NCBI GenBank assembly: GCA_016935735.1
Contig: JAFGQK010000084.1
Coordinates: 1 to 59,164, forward strand
From: Spirochaetales bacterium
Lineage (GTDB): Bacteria > Spirochaetota > Spirochaetia > SZUA-6 > JAFGRV01
Length of the DNA: 59,164 nucleotides
Direction: 5' to 3'
The position numbers were made by a program, and so were the translations under genes. Under the pieces are notes generated by a model, which saw only the letters and a program-made list of their open reading frames with translations, made no database searches and was not told the DNA's origin. Below, one piece after another: positions 27,926 to 36,909 of this stretch (the stretch's first letter is position 1; every line of letters begins with the position of its first letter).

Positions 27926-28549
27926 ATGGCACGGTATTCATATATTGGAAGCGGGACAAAGATAATCCTTCTCATTCTTGTTCTTATTACCCTTGTGGTA
28001 GCAGGGTTTGTCTGGTTCGATTATCTCGGACTTTATGATGGCAAGGATGTCCTTGCCCCGCTTTTAGGCATATTGGGATTTCAAAAGCGGATAGTGGTAA
28101 AAGATGTGGAAGATCCGCTTTTGCTTGAACGTGAGCGGCTTAAAAAACAAACGGAAGCCCTGGAAATACTTGAAGAAGAACTTGACAACCGGGAAACCGG
28201 GATAACGGATAAAGAAAAAGAAATTTCCCAGATGATAGGGGATATAGAAGAACAGGAAAAAGCTTTAACCGAACGGGAAAATTCATTTAATGAACGGGTG
28301 GAACAGTACGATAAAAGAAGAAGGAACCTTGAGCAAAGTTCGGAATACCTGGTCGGTATGGAACCGGACAAGGCAGTAAAAATCCTTCTGGAAATGGATG
28401 ATGTTGATATCATCGATATTTTCCGGATTACCGAGGAAATTGCCGAGGAAGAAGGTGAAGTTTCCCTGGTTGCATACTGGCTTTCCCTTATGCCCGAGGT
28501 CCGGGCCGCTGAATTGAACAGGAAGATGGCCCGGAAAACGAACAGCTAA
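27926..28549 (+). CDS. flbB: FlbB, spirochaete flagellar collar protein
   Basis: A 207-residue protein with one membrane segment (about 11-31) and a long coiled coil (about 70-145). A C-terminal helical domain (MEPDKAVKILLEMDDVDIIDIFR) resembles an MgtE N-terminal repeat. FlbB is known in Borrelia as a base protein of the periplasmic collar that supports the stator. Its presence between fliJ and fliK is a spirochaete signature. GGGAGG precedes the ATG. Confidence 0.88.
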   Translation: MARYSYIGSGTKIILLILVLITLVVAGFVWFDYLGLYDGKDVLAPLLGILGFQKRIVVKDVEDPLLLERERLKKQTEALEILEEELDNRETGITDKEKEISQMIGDIEEQEKALTERENSFNERVEQYDKRRRNLEQSSEYLVGMEPDKAVKILLEMDDVDIIDIFRITEEIAEEEGEVSLVAYWLSLMPEVRAAELNRKMARKTNS

Positions 28550-28562
28550 TGGAGGAACAGCG

Positions 28563-29783
28563 GTGGCACAGAGTGTCCCGATTATTGCACAGGAAACGAA
28601 TAATAACCAGACGGCACAGGTTAAAAAGAAAGAAGGATCTGGAAATGATAATAAACCGGGGAAAGATGAGAAAACATCCTTTGCTGCAATAATTGAAAAG
28701 GTTGAAAAAGAGAATCAATCCATCCATACAAACATCAAGAAGACAACGAATGGGGAGTCGAGACTCCTTAAATTTATATCTCAGATCATAAAAAGCATCC
28801 AGGATAAACTCCCCGGGTCATTAAAAAACAATCTCCTGACCCTTGTTAAAAATATCATAGAACAAAAGGGATTTTCTGAAAAGGAAAAAGGGGATATTCT
28901 AAAAACACTCTTGCAGAAAATACAGAAAAAAAGTGTATTCCCTGCATCATTAGCAGATGATATCTCTGCTCTTGCTTTTTCCCCTGGAAAGGATATCCGG
29001 GATACTTCCTTGAAAAACAAGCTTATTGCCGGGATACATACCCTTATGGATGAAAAGACAGACAAAGAAAAGAGAATTGCCCATGATGTCTCATCCAAAC
29101 TCGTGATAATCGATCTGAGAAAAGGAAAATCCCAGAAGGAACAGGGACACATCCAGGAAAAATCAGCCGGGGTTTCCGGCAAAGGTGAAGCCGGCAGTAC
29201 TACAGGTCATACATTAAAGCTGGATACCCATGAAGGTTCATCGGATACTATTCTTTACTTTTCCCTGAAAGACGGGACAGGCAGCCAGGAAATGAATCAA
29301 AAACCGGTGACAATAGGCAGAGAGCATGATGGTTTTGACCGGCAGATGATGGAAAAGCTTAGAAATTCTTTGCAGAATGAGATGGTAAAGCATACAAAGA
29401 TCATTCTCAAGGAAAACGGGAACGGCGAGATAAGGATTGTTCTGAAACCCGAGTCCCTTGGGAGTATAAGAATGCGGGTGAATGTCCAGAATAATCATAT
29501 AGACGGCAGAATATTTGTCGAAAATAATAATATAAAAGAGATTGTCGACCAGGCAATGAATAATTTGAACCATGCATTCAAGCATGAGGGTTTTGATTCC
29601 ATTTCCTTAAGAGTGTCGGTGGGAAATGGAAACAATCAGGATCAGCAGGATGGTAAACAGGAAAGCCGGCAGGAAGGACCGGCAGTGTATTCATATACAG
29701 AAGCAGCAGAAGAGTTTGGGAAGAACCTGGAAGTACTCTTTGATGGAAGCATGGATTATTCAAGGGTAAATCTCTTTATTTAA
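28563..29783 (+). CDS. fliK: FliK-like hook-length control protein
   Basis: The 406-residue protein has a low-complexity Lys/Glu N-terminal half and a C-terminal hook-length control domain (about 285-360). That domain reads EIRIVLKPESLGSIRMRV, then DGRIFVENNNIKEIVDQAMNNL. FliK measures hook length and switches FlhB specificity. The linker length is normal. GTG 28563 follows GGAGG. Its stop TAA overlaps the start of the extended flgD frame, but flgD itself starts later. Confidence 0.9.
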   Translation: MAQSVPIIAQETNNNQTAQVKKKEGSGNDNKPGKDEKTSFAAIIEKVEKENQSIHTNIKKTTNGESRLLKFISQIIKSIQDKLPGSLKNNLLTLVKNIIEQKGFSEKEKGDILKTLLQKIQKKSVFPASLADDISALAFSPGKDIRDTSLKNKLIAGIHTLMDEKTDKEKRIAHDVSSKLVIIDLRKGKSQKEQGHIQEKSAGVSGKGEAGSTTGHTLKLDTHEGSSDTILYFSLKDGTGSQEMNQKPVTIGREHDGFDRQMMEKLRNSLQNEMVKHTKIILKENGNGEIRIVLKPESLGSIRMRVNVQNNHIDGRIFVENNNIKEIVDQAMNNLNHAFKHEGFDSISLRVSVGNGNNQDQQDGKQESRQEGPAVYSYTEAAEEFGKNLEVLFDGSMDYSRVNLFI

Positions 29784-29809
29784 TGGTCATATATAAGGAA
29801 GGAAGCAGA

Positions 29810-30301
29810 ATGGAAAGCAGTTTTTTACCGAATGTCATGATGTCCCAGGAAGATATGATGAAGACCCGGGCCATTACCGATGCTGTCAATAAGCAGGTTT
29901 TTGATGGAAAGATTTATAAAAATGAAATGGATAAGGATGCCTTTTTAAAGCTTCTTATCACCCAGCTTGCCAACCAGGACCCAATGCAGCCACTGGAAGA
30001 TAAAGAGTTTATCGCCCAGATGGCCCAGTTTTCAACCCTTGAACAGATGAATAATATGAGTGCAGGGTTTGAAAACCTGACCAGTGGGCTTCAAAATTTA
30101 TCACACCTTATAGCAGGGAATAACGCACTGTCCATGCTCGGTAAGGTGGTGGAAATAGATACGGACGATGGAATTATCAAAGGATTGGTAGAAAAGGTTT
30201 CGGGAGGGGAAACTCAACAGGTATTTGTCGGCGGCAGGTATTATGACTACCAGGCAGTGATGAGTATTTCTTCAGATACTTCTAAAGAAGAAAACTACTA
30301 A
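29810..30301 (+). CDS. flgD: FlgD, hook capping protein
   Basis: This 163-residue FlgD is short, as often in spirochaetes. It has the conserved DKDAFLKLLITQLANQDPMQPLEDKEFIAQMAQFSTLEQM motif (about 40-80, given here in parts as DAFLKLLITQL and QFSTLEQM) and a small C-terminal GLVEKVSGGE strand region. It caps the growing hook for FlgE assembly. I chose ATG 29810, with AAGGAAGG at 29795-29802; the in-frame ATG at 29783 touches the fliK stop and would add nine residues. Confidence 0.93.
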   Translation: MESSFLPNVMMSQEDMMKTRAITDAVNKQVFDGKIYKNEMDKDAFLKLLITQLANQDPMQPLEDKEFIAQMAQFSTLEQMNNMSAGFENLTSGLQNLSHLIAGNNALSMLGKVVEIDTDDGIIKGLVEKVSGGETQQVFVGGRYYDYQAVMSISSDTSKEENY

Positions 30302-30337
30302 GAAGAAGACTTCCAATGAAGAAGGAGCGTAAATAGT

Positions 30338-31732
30338 ATGTTGAGATCACTTTATTCAGGTGTATCAGGCCTCCAGAATCACCAGGTGAGAATGGATGTA
30401 CTCGGGAATAACATTTCCAATGTAAATACAACCGGTTTTAAAAAAGGCAGGGTAAATTTCCAGGATATGCTTTCCCAGACTATGTCAGGGGCTGCAAAAC
30501 CGACAGATGAGGTCGGCGGTGTGAATCCCAGGCAGGTTGGTCTTGGGATGATTATTGCGTCTATTGATACAATCCATACGCAAGGATCCCTCCAGACCAC
30601 AGGAGTTTTAACCGATGTGGCGCTGCAGGGAAACGGCTTTTTCATTTTAAAGGATGGTGATAAAAGCTTTTATACAAGAAATGGTGCATTTTCCCTGGAT
30701 CAGAACGGTTATCTCGTTAACCCGGCAAATGGCCAGAAAGTACAGGGATGGCTGGCCCGGACAGTGGGGGGGCAGACAATCGTCAATACATCATCTGCCC
30801 TGGAAGATCTTGTTGTCCCGGTGGGGAGTAAAGACCCTGCTTTTGCCACCACGGAAGTGAAGTTTGCAAGCAACCTGGATAAGCGGGTCGAACCGCTTGG
30901 GCCAACACCAACAGAAGCAGAAAGCCTCCAGCGGAGCTGGGTGAGCAGTTTTGATATCTACGATTCTTTCGGCCGCGCCCATATGCTCCAGGTGACGTTT
31001 TCCAGGGTGGAAGGCATAGAAAACAGATGGCGTGCGGTAGTGGAGGTTGATCCTGGTGCAGAGGTAGGGACAAATACTGTAGTGGAAATCCCCGGTTCGG
31101 GAAATGCGTCAAATATCTTTTACCTCGATTTTGATAATAACGGTGCTTTGCAATCGATCCTGGATGATGCAGGGGGAGAGGTTGCCGGTGATAATGTTCC
31201 TGCCCTGGCAAGGGTGTATTTCGATGTTCCCGAATCCGATATTACCCCGGAGGGAACAGCCTACCGGCAGGAATTCAGTCTGAATCTTGGTGATATCGGA
31301 TCATACAGAAATACCATTACCCAGTTCGGGGATTTATTTTCCACAAAAATGATCGAACAGAACGGGCATTCCATGGGATACCTGGAAACCTTTAAAATAG
31401 ACCAGCAGGGGGTAATCACCGGCGTTTACTCCAACGGGACGAACCGCACTCTCGGGCAGATTGCCCTTGCCCATTTTACCAATCCCGGGGGGCTTGAAAA
31501 AGCCGGGGAAAACACCTATGTCGTTTCCAATAATTCCGGCGAAGCACGGGTCGGGACTTCCGGGGTGGAAGGCAGGGGCAGGATCATTTCCGGTGCACTG
31601 GAAATGAGTAATGTGGATCTTGCAGAGCAATTTACCGACATGATTGTCACACAGCGTGGGTTCCAGGCGAACTCCCGGACCATTACGACTTCGGACCAGA
31701 TGTTGCAGGAGCTTTTGACATTGAAACGGTAG
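30338..31732 (+). CDS. flgE: FlgE, flagellar hook protein lacking the crosslinking cysteine
   Basis: A 464-residue hook protein. The N-terminus SLYSGVSGLQNHQVRMDVLG and NNISNVNTTGFKKGR, and the C-terminus DLAEQFTDMIVTQRGFQANS, are classic. In spirochaetes FlgE subunits are joined by a lysinoalanine link between Cys178 and Lys165 (described in Treponema denticola). Here Lys165 is present (VGSKDP) and position 178 is Ser (codon AGC at 30869), inside KFASNLDKR; the whole protein has no Cys. The hook may lack the covalent link or form it differently. ATG 30338 follows AAGGAG. Confidence 0.97.
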   Translation: MLRSLYSGVSGLQNHQVRMDVLGNNISNVNTTGFKKGRVNFQDMLSQTMSGAAKPTDEVGGVNPRQVGLGMIIASIDTIHTQGSLQTTGVLTDVALQGNGFFILKDGDKSFYTRNGAFSLDQNGYLVNPANGQKVQGWLARTVGGQTIVNTSSALEDLVVPVGSKDPAFATTEVKFASNLDKRVEPLGPTPTEAESLQRSWVSSFDIYDSFGRAHMLQVTFSRVEGIENRWRAVVEVDPGAEVGTNTVVEIPGSGNASNIFYLDFDNNGALQSILDDAGGEVAGDNVPALARVYFDVPESDITPEGTAYRQEFSLNLGDIGSYRNTITQFGDLFSTKMIEQNGHSMGYLETFKIDQQGVITGVYSNGTNRTLGQIALAHFTNPGGLEKAGENTYVVSNNSGEARVGTSGVEGRGRIISGALEMSNVDLAEQFTDMIVTQRGFQANSRTITTSDQMLQELLTLKR

Positions 31733-31819
31733 GAGTAAAGATTTCCGGGATAGTTACCCGTGACTGACATAAGATGGTTTACTGTTTTCTCCCTTGATAC
31801 TTATGCTATTTTGACTTAA

Positions 31820-31874
31820 AATCTTGTTAAAATAACAAGATTATTAAAATAACAAAGTTATTTTGCGCAAAATA
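31820..31874 (+). promoter_or_regulatory. Inverted repeats and palindrome between flgE and flbD
   Basis: AATCTTGTTA (31820-31829) and TAACAAGATT (31833-31842) form a perfect 10-bp inverted repeat. TATTTTGCGCAAAATA (31859-31874) is a perfect 16-bp palindrome. Between them the 12-mer TTAAAATAACAA occurs twice, 17 bp apart (31827 and 31844). No T-run follows. The gap of 277 bp is large for this run of genes, so a regulator site or partial transcript end is plausible. Confidence 0.4.
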
Positions 31875-32009
31875 GATAAACGTTGGCCGCCAGGTTAATG
31901 AGACCGGTATAACAAAAAAGGAACCTGGATAGCTTGTTAATTGGGTTGTGGGCTCAAACCTTCGTCATGAATAAGTGGAGAGGTGGAAAACAAATTCAGG
32001 GGACAGGAT

Positions 32010-32207
32010 ATGATAGAGGTAACGAAATTAGATAAAACAACATACTATGTAAATCCCCATCAGATTGAATACATAGAGTGTAATCCCGATACGACACTTA
32101 TCATGCTTTCCGGCAAACGTCTGGTAATCCGGGAAGATTATCCCACTATTTTCAAGAGGATCGTTCGTTACAGAAGACTTATAGGCGCGTTTAAGAATGA
32201 AGAGTGA
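32010..32207 (+). CDS. flbD: FlbD family flagellar protein
   Basis: A 65-residue FlbD-family protein: MIEVTKLDKTTYYVNPHQIEYIE, then DTTLIMLSGKRLVIREDYPTI. Its place between flgE and motA matches other spirochaetes and Firmicutes. The biochemical role is not well defined; it is not the Caulobacter regulator FlbD. ATG 32010 follows AGGGGA at 31998-32003; the frame is open to GTG 31983, which has a poorer context. Confidence 0.93.
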   Translation: MIEVTKLDKTTYYVNPHQIEYIECNPDTTLIMLSGKRLVIREDYPTIFKRIVRYRRLIGAFKNEE

Positions 32208-32264
32208 AATATAATGAAGAAAAAATATGAAATAAAAATCAGGAAACAAGGAGAATAGCGTATA

Positions 32265-33053
32265 ATGGGAATAGATCTTGCGTCTATTATCGGATTGGTC
32301 CTGGGTATCGTTGCTGTTATTATCGGTGTTATCACGGGAGCAGCATCCCCGATCATCTATGTACACCTGGCATCATTTCTTATAACAATCGGGGGGTCAT
32401 TCGGTGCATTATTGGTTGCAAATCCCATGTCCCGAATACTGGACATGCTTAAATTATTTGGTATTATTTTCAGGAAACAGGAGCATGGAGAATTGAAACT
32501 TATTCAAAACCTTGTTTCCTTTTCGGAAAAAGCCCGGCGGGATGGGATACTGGCCCTGGAAGATGATCTGGAAAGCGTGGATGATAATTTTCTCCGCAAA
32601 GGAATTCAGCTTGTCGTTGATGGGACAGACCCGGATATAATAAAGAATGTTCTTCATACGGAATTGAATAAGATCCAGGAGCGTCATGATGACGGAATTA
32701 AGCTTTTTGATACATGGGGAAAACTCGCCCCTGCATTTGGGATGATCGGCACCCTTATCGGGCTTATCGCGATGCTCACAAGGATTGAAGACAGATCTGC
32801 TATTGGTGCAGGTATGTCAACTGCTCTTATCACGACTTTGTATGGTGCTTTTCTGGCAAACCTTCTTCTTATCCCTGTAAAAAACAAGCTGGAGGATAAG
32901 GATAAGGAAGAGGCACTCATAAAGGAAATTATGATAGAAGGTATTCTATCCATACAATCCGGTGATAACCCCAGGATTCTCGAGGAAAAACTCCTTTCCT
33001 ATCTCCCGACAGATAAGAGGGAAGCGATTCAACAGGAATCCATGAGGGAATAA
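32265..33053 (+). CDS. motA: MotA, flagellar stator subunit
   Basis: The 262-residue protein has four membrane segments (about 5-25, 30-50, 150-170, 183-203). The family blocks GGSFGALLVANPM, a cytoplasmic loop with charged residues (RRDGILALEDDLE) and PAFGMIGTLIGLIAML are present. MotA with MotB makes the ion-driven stator that presses on FliG. Its ribosome site is AGGAG about 12 bp upstream. Confidence 0.96.
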   Translation: MGIDLASIIGLVLGIVAVIIGVITGAASPIIYVHLASFLITIGGSFGALLVANPMSRILDMLKLFGIIFRKQEHGELKLIQNLVSFSEKARRDGILALEDDLESVDDNFLRKGIQLVVDGTDPDIIKNVLHTELNKIQERHDDGIKLFDTWGKLAPAFGMIGTLIGLIAMLTRIEDRSAIGAGMSTALITTLYGAFLANLLLIPVKNKLEDKDKEEALIKEIMIEGILSIQSGDNPRILEEKLLSYLPTDKREAIQQESMRE

Positions 33054-33076
33054 ACGATAATTACAGGATTTGAATT

Positions 33077-33808
33077 ATGGCAGTTCCCAAAAGAAAGAAA
33101 AGAAAAGTAGAAGAAGGTTCCCCGGACTGGCTGTTGACATATGGAGATATGACCACTCTTCTTCTTACCTTTTTTGTTTTCATGTTTACCATGGCAACAG
33201 TAGACGGGTCGGAAATGAGGCTGATTCTTGCTGCTTTCCAGGGCCTTGGTGTTCTCCGTGGAGGAAACACCCTCCAGGAAGGAAAACTCGCAGAACTGGG
33301 CAATCTCATTGAATCACTTCCTTCCATGGAAAAAGGGATGGCACTGGATAAGGCGAGAAAACGGGCAAAATCCCTGTTCCAGATCGAATCAAAAACCAAT
33401 AAAGTACGGATAAAGGAAGATGAGCGGGGTCTTATTATCTCTTTAGCAACCGATGCATATTTCAGGGAAGGGAGTGCAGAGGTTGATATTGAAGAAACCC
33501 GCGAGGTATTGAAAAATGTAGCCAAACTCCTGAAAGATCCGCTTATGGAAAACAGCACCTTCCGGATCGAAGGCCATACCGATTCAAGTCCTACGGACCC
33601 CAATAGCTTGTACCCGACAAACTGGGAACTTTCCACGGCAAGGGCAACAAATGTCCTCCATTATCTTGTAGAATTCGGGGTAAACGAAGACCAATTCCAG
33701 GTGGCAGGATTTGCACATACGGTTCCCTTTTTCGAGAATGATACCCCGGAAGGCAGGGCAGCAAACAGGAGGGTGGATATCGTTATTCTGACAGAAGGCC
33801 ATCTGTAA
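33077..33808 (+). CDS. motB: MotB, flagellar stator peptidoglycan-binding subunit
   Basis: A 243-residue MotB. The membrane helix contains the ion-binding Asp24 (WLLTYGDMTTLLLTFFVF). An OmpA-like peptidoglycan-binding domain follows (about 120-235) with RIEGHTDSSP, NWELSTARATNVLHYL and EGRAANRRVDI. It anchors the stator to the wall and conducts protons with MotA. It starts 23 bp after motA. Confidence 0.97.
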   Translation: MAVPKRKKRKVEEGSPDWLLTYGDMTTLLLTFFVFMFTMATVDGSEMRLILAAFQGLGVLRGGNTLQEGKLAELGNLIESLPSMEKGMALDKARKRAKSLFQIESKTNKVRIKEDERGLIISLATDAYFREGSAEVDIEETREVLKNVAKLLKDPLMENSTFRIEGHTDSSPTDPNSLYPTNWELSTARATNVLHYLVEFGVNEDQFQVAGFAHTVPFFENDTPEGRAANRRVDIVILTEGHL

Positions 33809-33915
33809 ATGTAATTACAGGAGATCTGGATAAGATTGTCAAATATGATTGGTTTTTATTTGATCAATTAAAAAATATTTGATAGATTAATAATAGGGAG
33901 AATTCGGAGTGTAAT

Positions 33916-34458
33916 ATGGGCGATGAAGAACAATATATAGAGGATGAACGTGAAGGTACCGAAGAAATAGCGACTGGTAAACGGGAAGGTTTTTTTAAAA
34001 CCTTCCTGAAACAGGCGCTTAAATATATTATTATCTTTGTTGCAATCGTTATTCTTGTTGTTACGGTCTCTATTATTACCTATAGACTGCTTATGGGGGG
34101 AAGAATGCCCGAAAGTCCACATTCACAATCACCGGCTTATGTGGATCCTCATACAAAGTATCAGTTTTTTAACAGCTTAAGGCTTATCCGGGGAGCTACT
34201 GCCGATGACCCGCCGAGAACGTTCTCTGCTGAAATATCATTGGGATACCAGATGGGCAGGACCAGGGTTCAATCGGAGTTAATAGAAAGAAAAGACCGGA
34301 TAGAGAACCTTATATTTCTTTTTTTAGGCCAGAAAAAGGCTTCTGAACTCACTTCCCGGGATGCAGAGGAATTACAGGGACAGATAAAGAACAAGATTAA
34401 TAGTATAATGGTAGAGAAAATTGACCTGGTGCTGTTCAAGGAACTCCAGGTTTTCTAA
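33916..34458 (+). CDS. fliL: FliL, stator-associated membrane protein
   Basis: The 180-residue protein has an acidic N-terminus, one membrane segment (about 35-58) and a periplasmic domain with ISLGYQ and a C-terminal INSIMVEKIDLVLFKELQVF-type end (last residues ELQVF). FliL rings stabilise the stator. The 107-bp gap before it holds no other gene. Confidence 0.9.
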   Translation: MGDEEQYIEDEREGTEEIATGKREGFFKTFLKQALKYIIIFVAIVILVVTVSIITYRLLMGGRMPESPHSQSPAYVDPHTKYQFFNSLRLIRGATADDPPRTFSAEISLGYQMGRTRVQSELIERKDRIENLIFLFLGQKKASELTSRDAEELQGQIKNKINSIMVEKIDLVLFKELQVF

Positions 34459-34520
34459 GGTGGTATCACCCTGCCTGTAAAGTACTGGTTCCATACAGGG
34501 AGGAAAAGGAAGGCAGAATA

Positions 34521-35546
34521 ATGACCGAGGTTTTATCGCAGGATGAAATTGATCAACTTTTAACAGCTATTTCATCCGGGGAAGTTGAGACTGCGGAAAT
34601 CCAGCAGGCGACTGACCAGAAAAAGATAAAGATATACGATTTTAAACGTCCCGATAAATTCTCAAAAGATCAGATTCGTACGGTCTCCATTATGCATGAG
34701 ACTTTTGCACGTCTTACCACGACCTCGCTTTCTGCCCAGCTTAGAAGTCTGGTGCATGTCCATGTTGCATCAGTGGACCAGCTTACCTATGAGGAATTTA
34801 TAAGATCGATCCCCAATCCGACAACCCTCGCGGTGATCAATATGGACCCTTTAAAAGGGTCTGCAATTTTAGAGATCGATCCGGCGGTTACCTTCTCTAT
34901 CATTGACAGGCTGTTCGGCGGCCATGGTGAAGGCACGAAGCTTTCCCGTGACCTTACCGATATCGAGCAGGCAGTTATGGAAGGAATTATTGTCCGTATT
35001 CTCGGTAACATGCGGGAAGCATGGAGTACCGTGATCGATCTCCGGCCAAGACTCGGGCAAATAGAAACAAATCCGCAGTTCGCCCAGATTGTACCCCCCA
35101 CGGAAATGGTGGTGCTCGTTACCCTGGAAACAAAGGTCGGGGAAGTGGAAGGAATGATGAACTTCTGCATTCCTTATTTGACTATCGAACCCATTATTTC
35201 AAAACTTTCAGCTCAATACTGGTACTCTTCCGTAAGACGCGGCACTACCACGGAAAACTTGAATATTTTACGGGACAGGCTTTCGACAATCGATGTAACG
35301 ATTGTCGCGGAAATCGGGAGTATTAATCTGAAAGTGCGTGATGTGCTGGCGTTGCGTTTAGGCGATGTTATCCGTCTTTACAGTGTACGGGTGGGAGACC
35401 CCATGGTATTAAGAATCGGTACGAGAAAAAAGTTTCTCTGCCGGCCAGGGGTAGTGGGAAACAAGCTTGCAATCCAGGTAACCCAGAAACTCGAAGAATC
35501 CGAGCGGCAGGATTTTGAAGAATTATCAACAGAATTGGAGGAATAA
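34521..35546 (+). CDS. fliM: FliM, flagellar switch protein
   Basis: A 341-residue switch protein. The N-terminal LSQDEIDQLLTAI motif binds CheY-P. The CheC-like middle domain has NPTTLAVINMDPLKGSAILEIDP and FSIIDRLFGGHGEGTK. The C-terminal SpoA domain (about 255-330) ends with RPGVVGNKLAIQVTQKLE. It forms the C ring with FliG and FliY. The ATG follows AAGGAAGG. Confidence 0.96.
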   Translation: MTEVLSQDEIDQLLTAISSGEVETAEIQQATDQKKIKIYDFKRPDKFSKDQIRTVSIMHETFARLTTTSLSAQLRSLVHVHVASVDQLTYEEFIRSIPNPTTLAVINMDPLKGSAILEIDPAVTFSIIDRLFGGHGEGTKLSRDLTDIEQAVMEGIIVRILGNMREAWSTVIDLRPRLGQIETNPQFAQIVPPTEMVVLVTLETKVGEVEGMMNFCIPYLTIEPIISKLSAQYWYSSVRRGTTTENLNILRDRLSTIDVTIVAEIGSINLKVRDVLALRLGDVIRLYSVRVGDPMVLRIGTRKKFLCRPGVVGNKLAIQVTQKLEESERQDFEELSTELEE

Positions 35547-35548
35547 CA

Positions 35549-36676
35549 ATGAGTGATGGTTCTCTATCACAGGATGAAATAGATGCTTTGTTACAGGGAT
35601 CAGATACGATAGAAGATTTCGGTGCGGATTTTGGCCCGGGCGAAATGGAAACCGGCTCTCTTTCTGATCAGGAAAAACAAAAAATTCAGCAGATTCTGGC
35701 AAGCGTTACAGAATCACAGAGTTCAAACCTCTCCATGCTGGCAAGCCAGACAATCACAATCGGAAAACCGGTTGTAAATGTAAAATCAAAAGAGCAAATT
35801 CTGGCGGATCTGCCGAAGGAAGTGGTGGAAATCCAGACCGATTTTGCAGAAGGAGTCCAGGGTGTGCATTTGACCCTTCTTGATGAGAAAACAGCCCTGA
35901 AGATTGCCGGTTCGATGCTGGGACAGGATGGTGTGGAACTGAATGAAATGGCTTTTTCCACCCTGGGAGAGGCAATATCCAATATTATGGGACCTGCATT
36001 AACGGCAATCGGGAATAAAGTGAATACAATAATAACGAGTTCCCCGCCTTCGGTCAGGAAAATAGCCAGAACAGGGGTATTGTTTCCTGCCGGTGATGGA
36101 TACCTTACCGTGGATTATACAGTAAAAATCGAAGGACAATCATCCAGGATGACCGATATCTATGCAATGAGCCTGGCTAAGGAGTTGGGTTCCCTTCTTA
36201 CCAGATCCGATGTCGGTTCGTCGGCAATGAACAGTATGGACTCTCTTTCTATGGGTGATAATGAGGACAGTCTTTTTCCTTCAGATGCCTTTGGCACCAA
36301 TTCAATGGATACAGGGATGCAGCCGGATACAAATCAGCCCTTTGGACAGGGCACTCCCCCCAATGTACAGTCTGTACAGTTTCCCAATCTCCAGTCCGGG
36401 ATGACTTCGCAGGAACAGGGAAATATCGGGCTCCTTATGGATGTATACATGGAAATGACCGTGGAACTCGGGAGAACGAAGAAGCTCATCAAGGAAATAC
36501 TGGGGATCGGCGAGGGAACGATTATCGAATTGGATAAGTTAGCCGGTGAACCGGTGGATATCCTCGTTAACCACAAGCTTATTGCAAAGGGAGAGGTCGT
36601 TGTCATTGATGAAAACTTCGGTGTCCGTGTGACAGAGATTGTATCCACCATGGAACGGCTGGGTGATTTGCCGTAA
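35549..36676 (+). CDS. fliY: FliY/FliN, flagellar switch protein
   Basis: The 375-residue protein is longer than FliN and fits spirochaetal FliY. It has an N-terminal LSQDEIDALLQGSD, a CheC-like region (about 80-220) with FSTLGEAISNIMGPALTAIG, a Met/Gln/Ser-rich linker and a C-terminal SpoA domain (MEMTVELGRTKKLIKEIL to TEIVSTMERLGDLP). In the CheC-like part the Glu and Asn are one residue further apart than in the usual phosphatase motif, so activity is doubtful. Two bp separate it from fliM. Confidence 0.92.
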   Translation: MSDGSLSQDEIDALLQGSDTIEDFGADFGPGEMETGSLSDQEKQKIQQILASVTESQSSNLSMLASQTITIGKPVVNVKSKEQILADLPKEVVEIQTDFAEGVQGVHLTLLDEKTALKIAGSMLGQDGVELNEMAFSTLGEAISNIMGPALTAIGNKVNTIITSSPPSVRKIARTGVLFPAGDGYLTVDYTVKIEGQSSRMTDIYAMSLAKELGSLLTRSDVGSSAMNSMDSLSMGDNEDSLFPSDAFGTNSMDTGMQPDTNQPFGQGTPPNVQSVQFPNLQSGMTSQEQGNIGLLMDVYMEMTVELGRTKKLIKEILGIGEGTIIELDKLAGEPVDILVNHKLIAKGEVVVIDENFGVRVTEIVSTMERLGDLP

Positions 36677-36826
36677 AAAATAAGAGAAACCATCAATTGA
36701 TTAAATCCGTATAAAATCTGCTTGCCTGGATCTTGCTTTCGGATTTCCTGGAACATACAATAATTCCTTTTTTAAAGAAAATTCTATTAAAATCTTCATA
36801 TTTCATGTAAAAAAATAAAAAAATAC

Positions 36827-36855
36827 TTGATTAAAAGTAACAGTAATGATATAAA
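36827..36855 (+). promoter_or_regulatory. Probable internal promoter before fliO
   Basis: TTGATT (36827-36832) and TATAAA (36850-36855) are separated by exactly 17 bp. Initiation would fall near 36862, about 48 bp before the fliO CTG. A small inverted repeat, AAGGCA (36864) with TGCCTT (36876), lies in the leader. The 233-bp gap after fliY is one of the larger gaps in the flagellar block. Confidence 0.5.
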
Positions 36856-36909
36856 GAAAGTATAAGGCAGTAATATGCCTTTATAAATATTTTCTCTGGG
36901 AGGGGAAAA

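Noticed and set aside
31800-31842. Intrinsic terminator after flgE
   Set aside because: The 10-bp inverted repeat has no following T-run, so it was listed as regulatory only.
33061-33636. 191-codon minus-strand frame over motB
   Set aside because: Antisense shadow; motB on the + strand has all family motifs.
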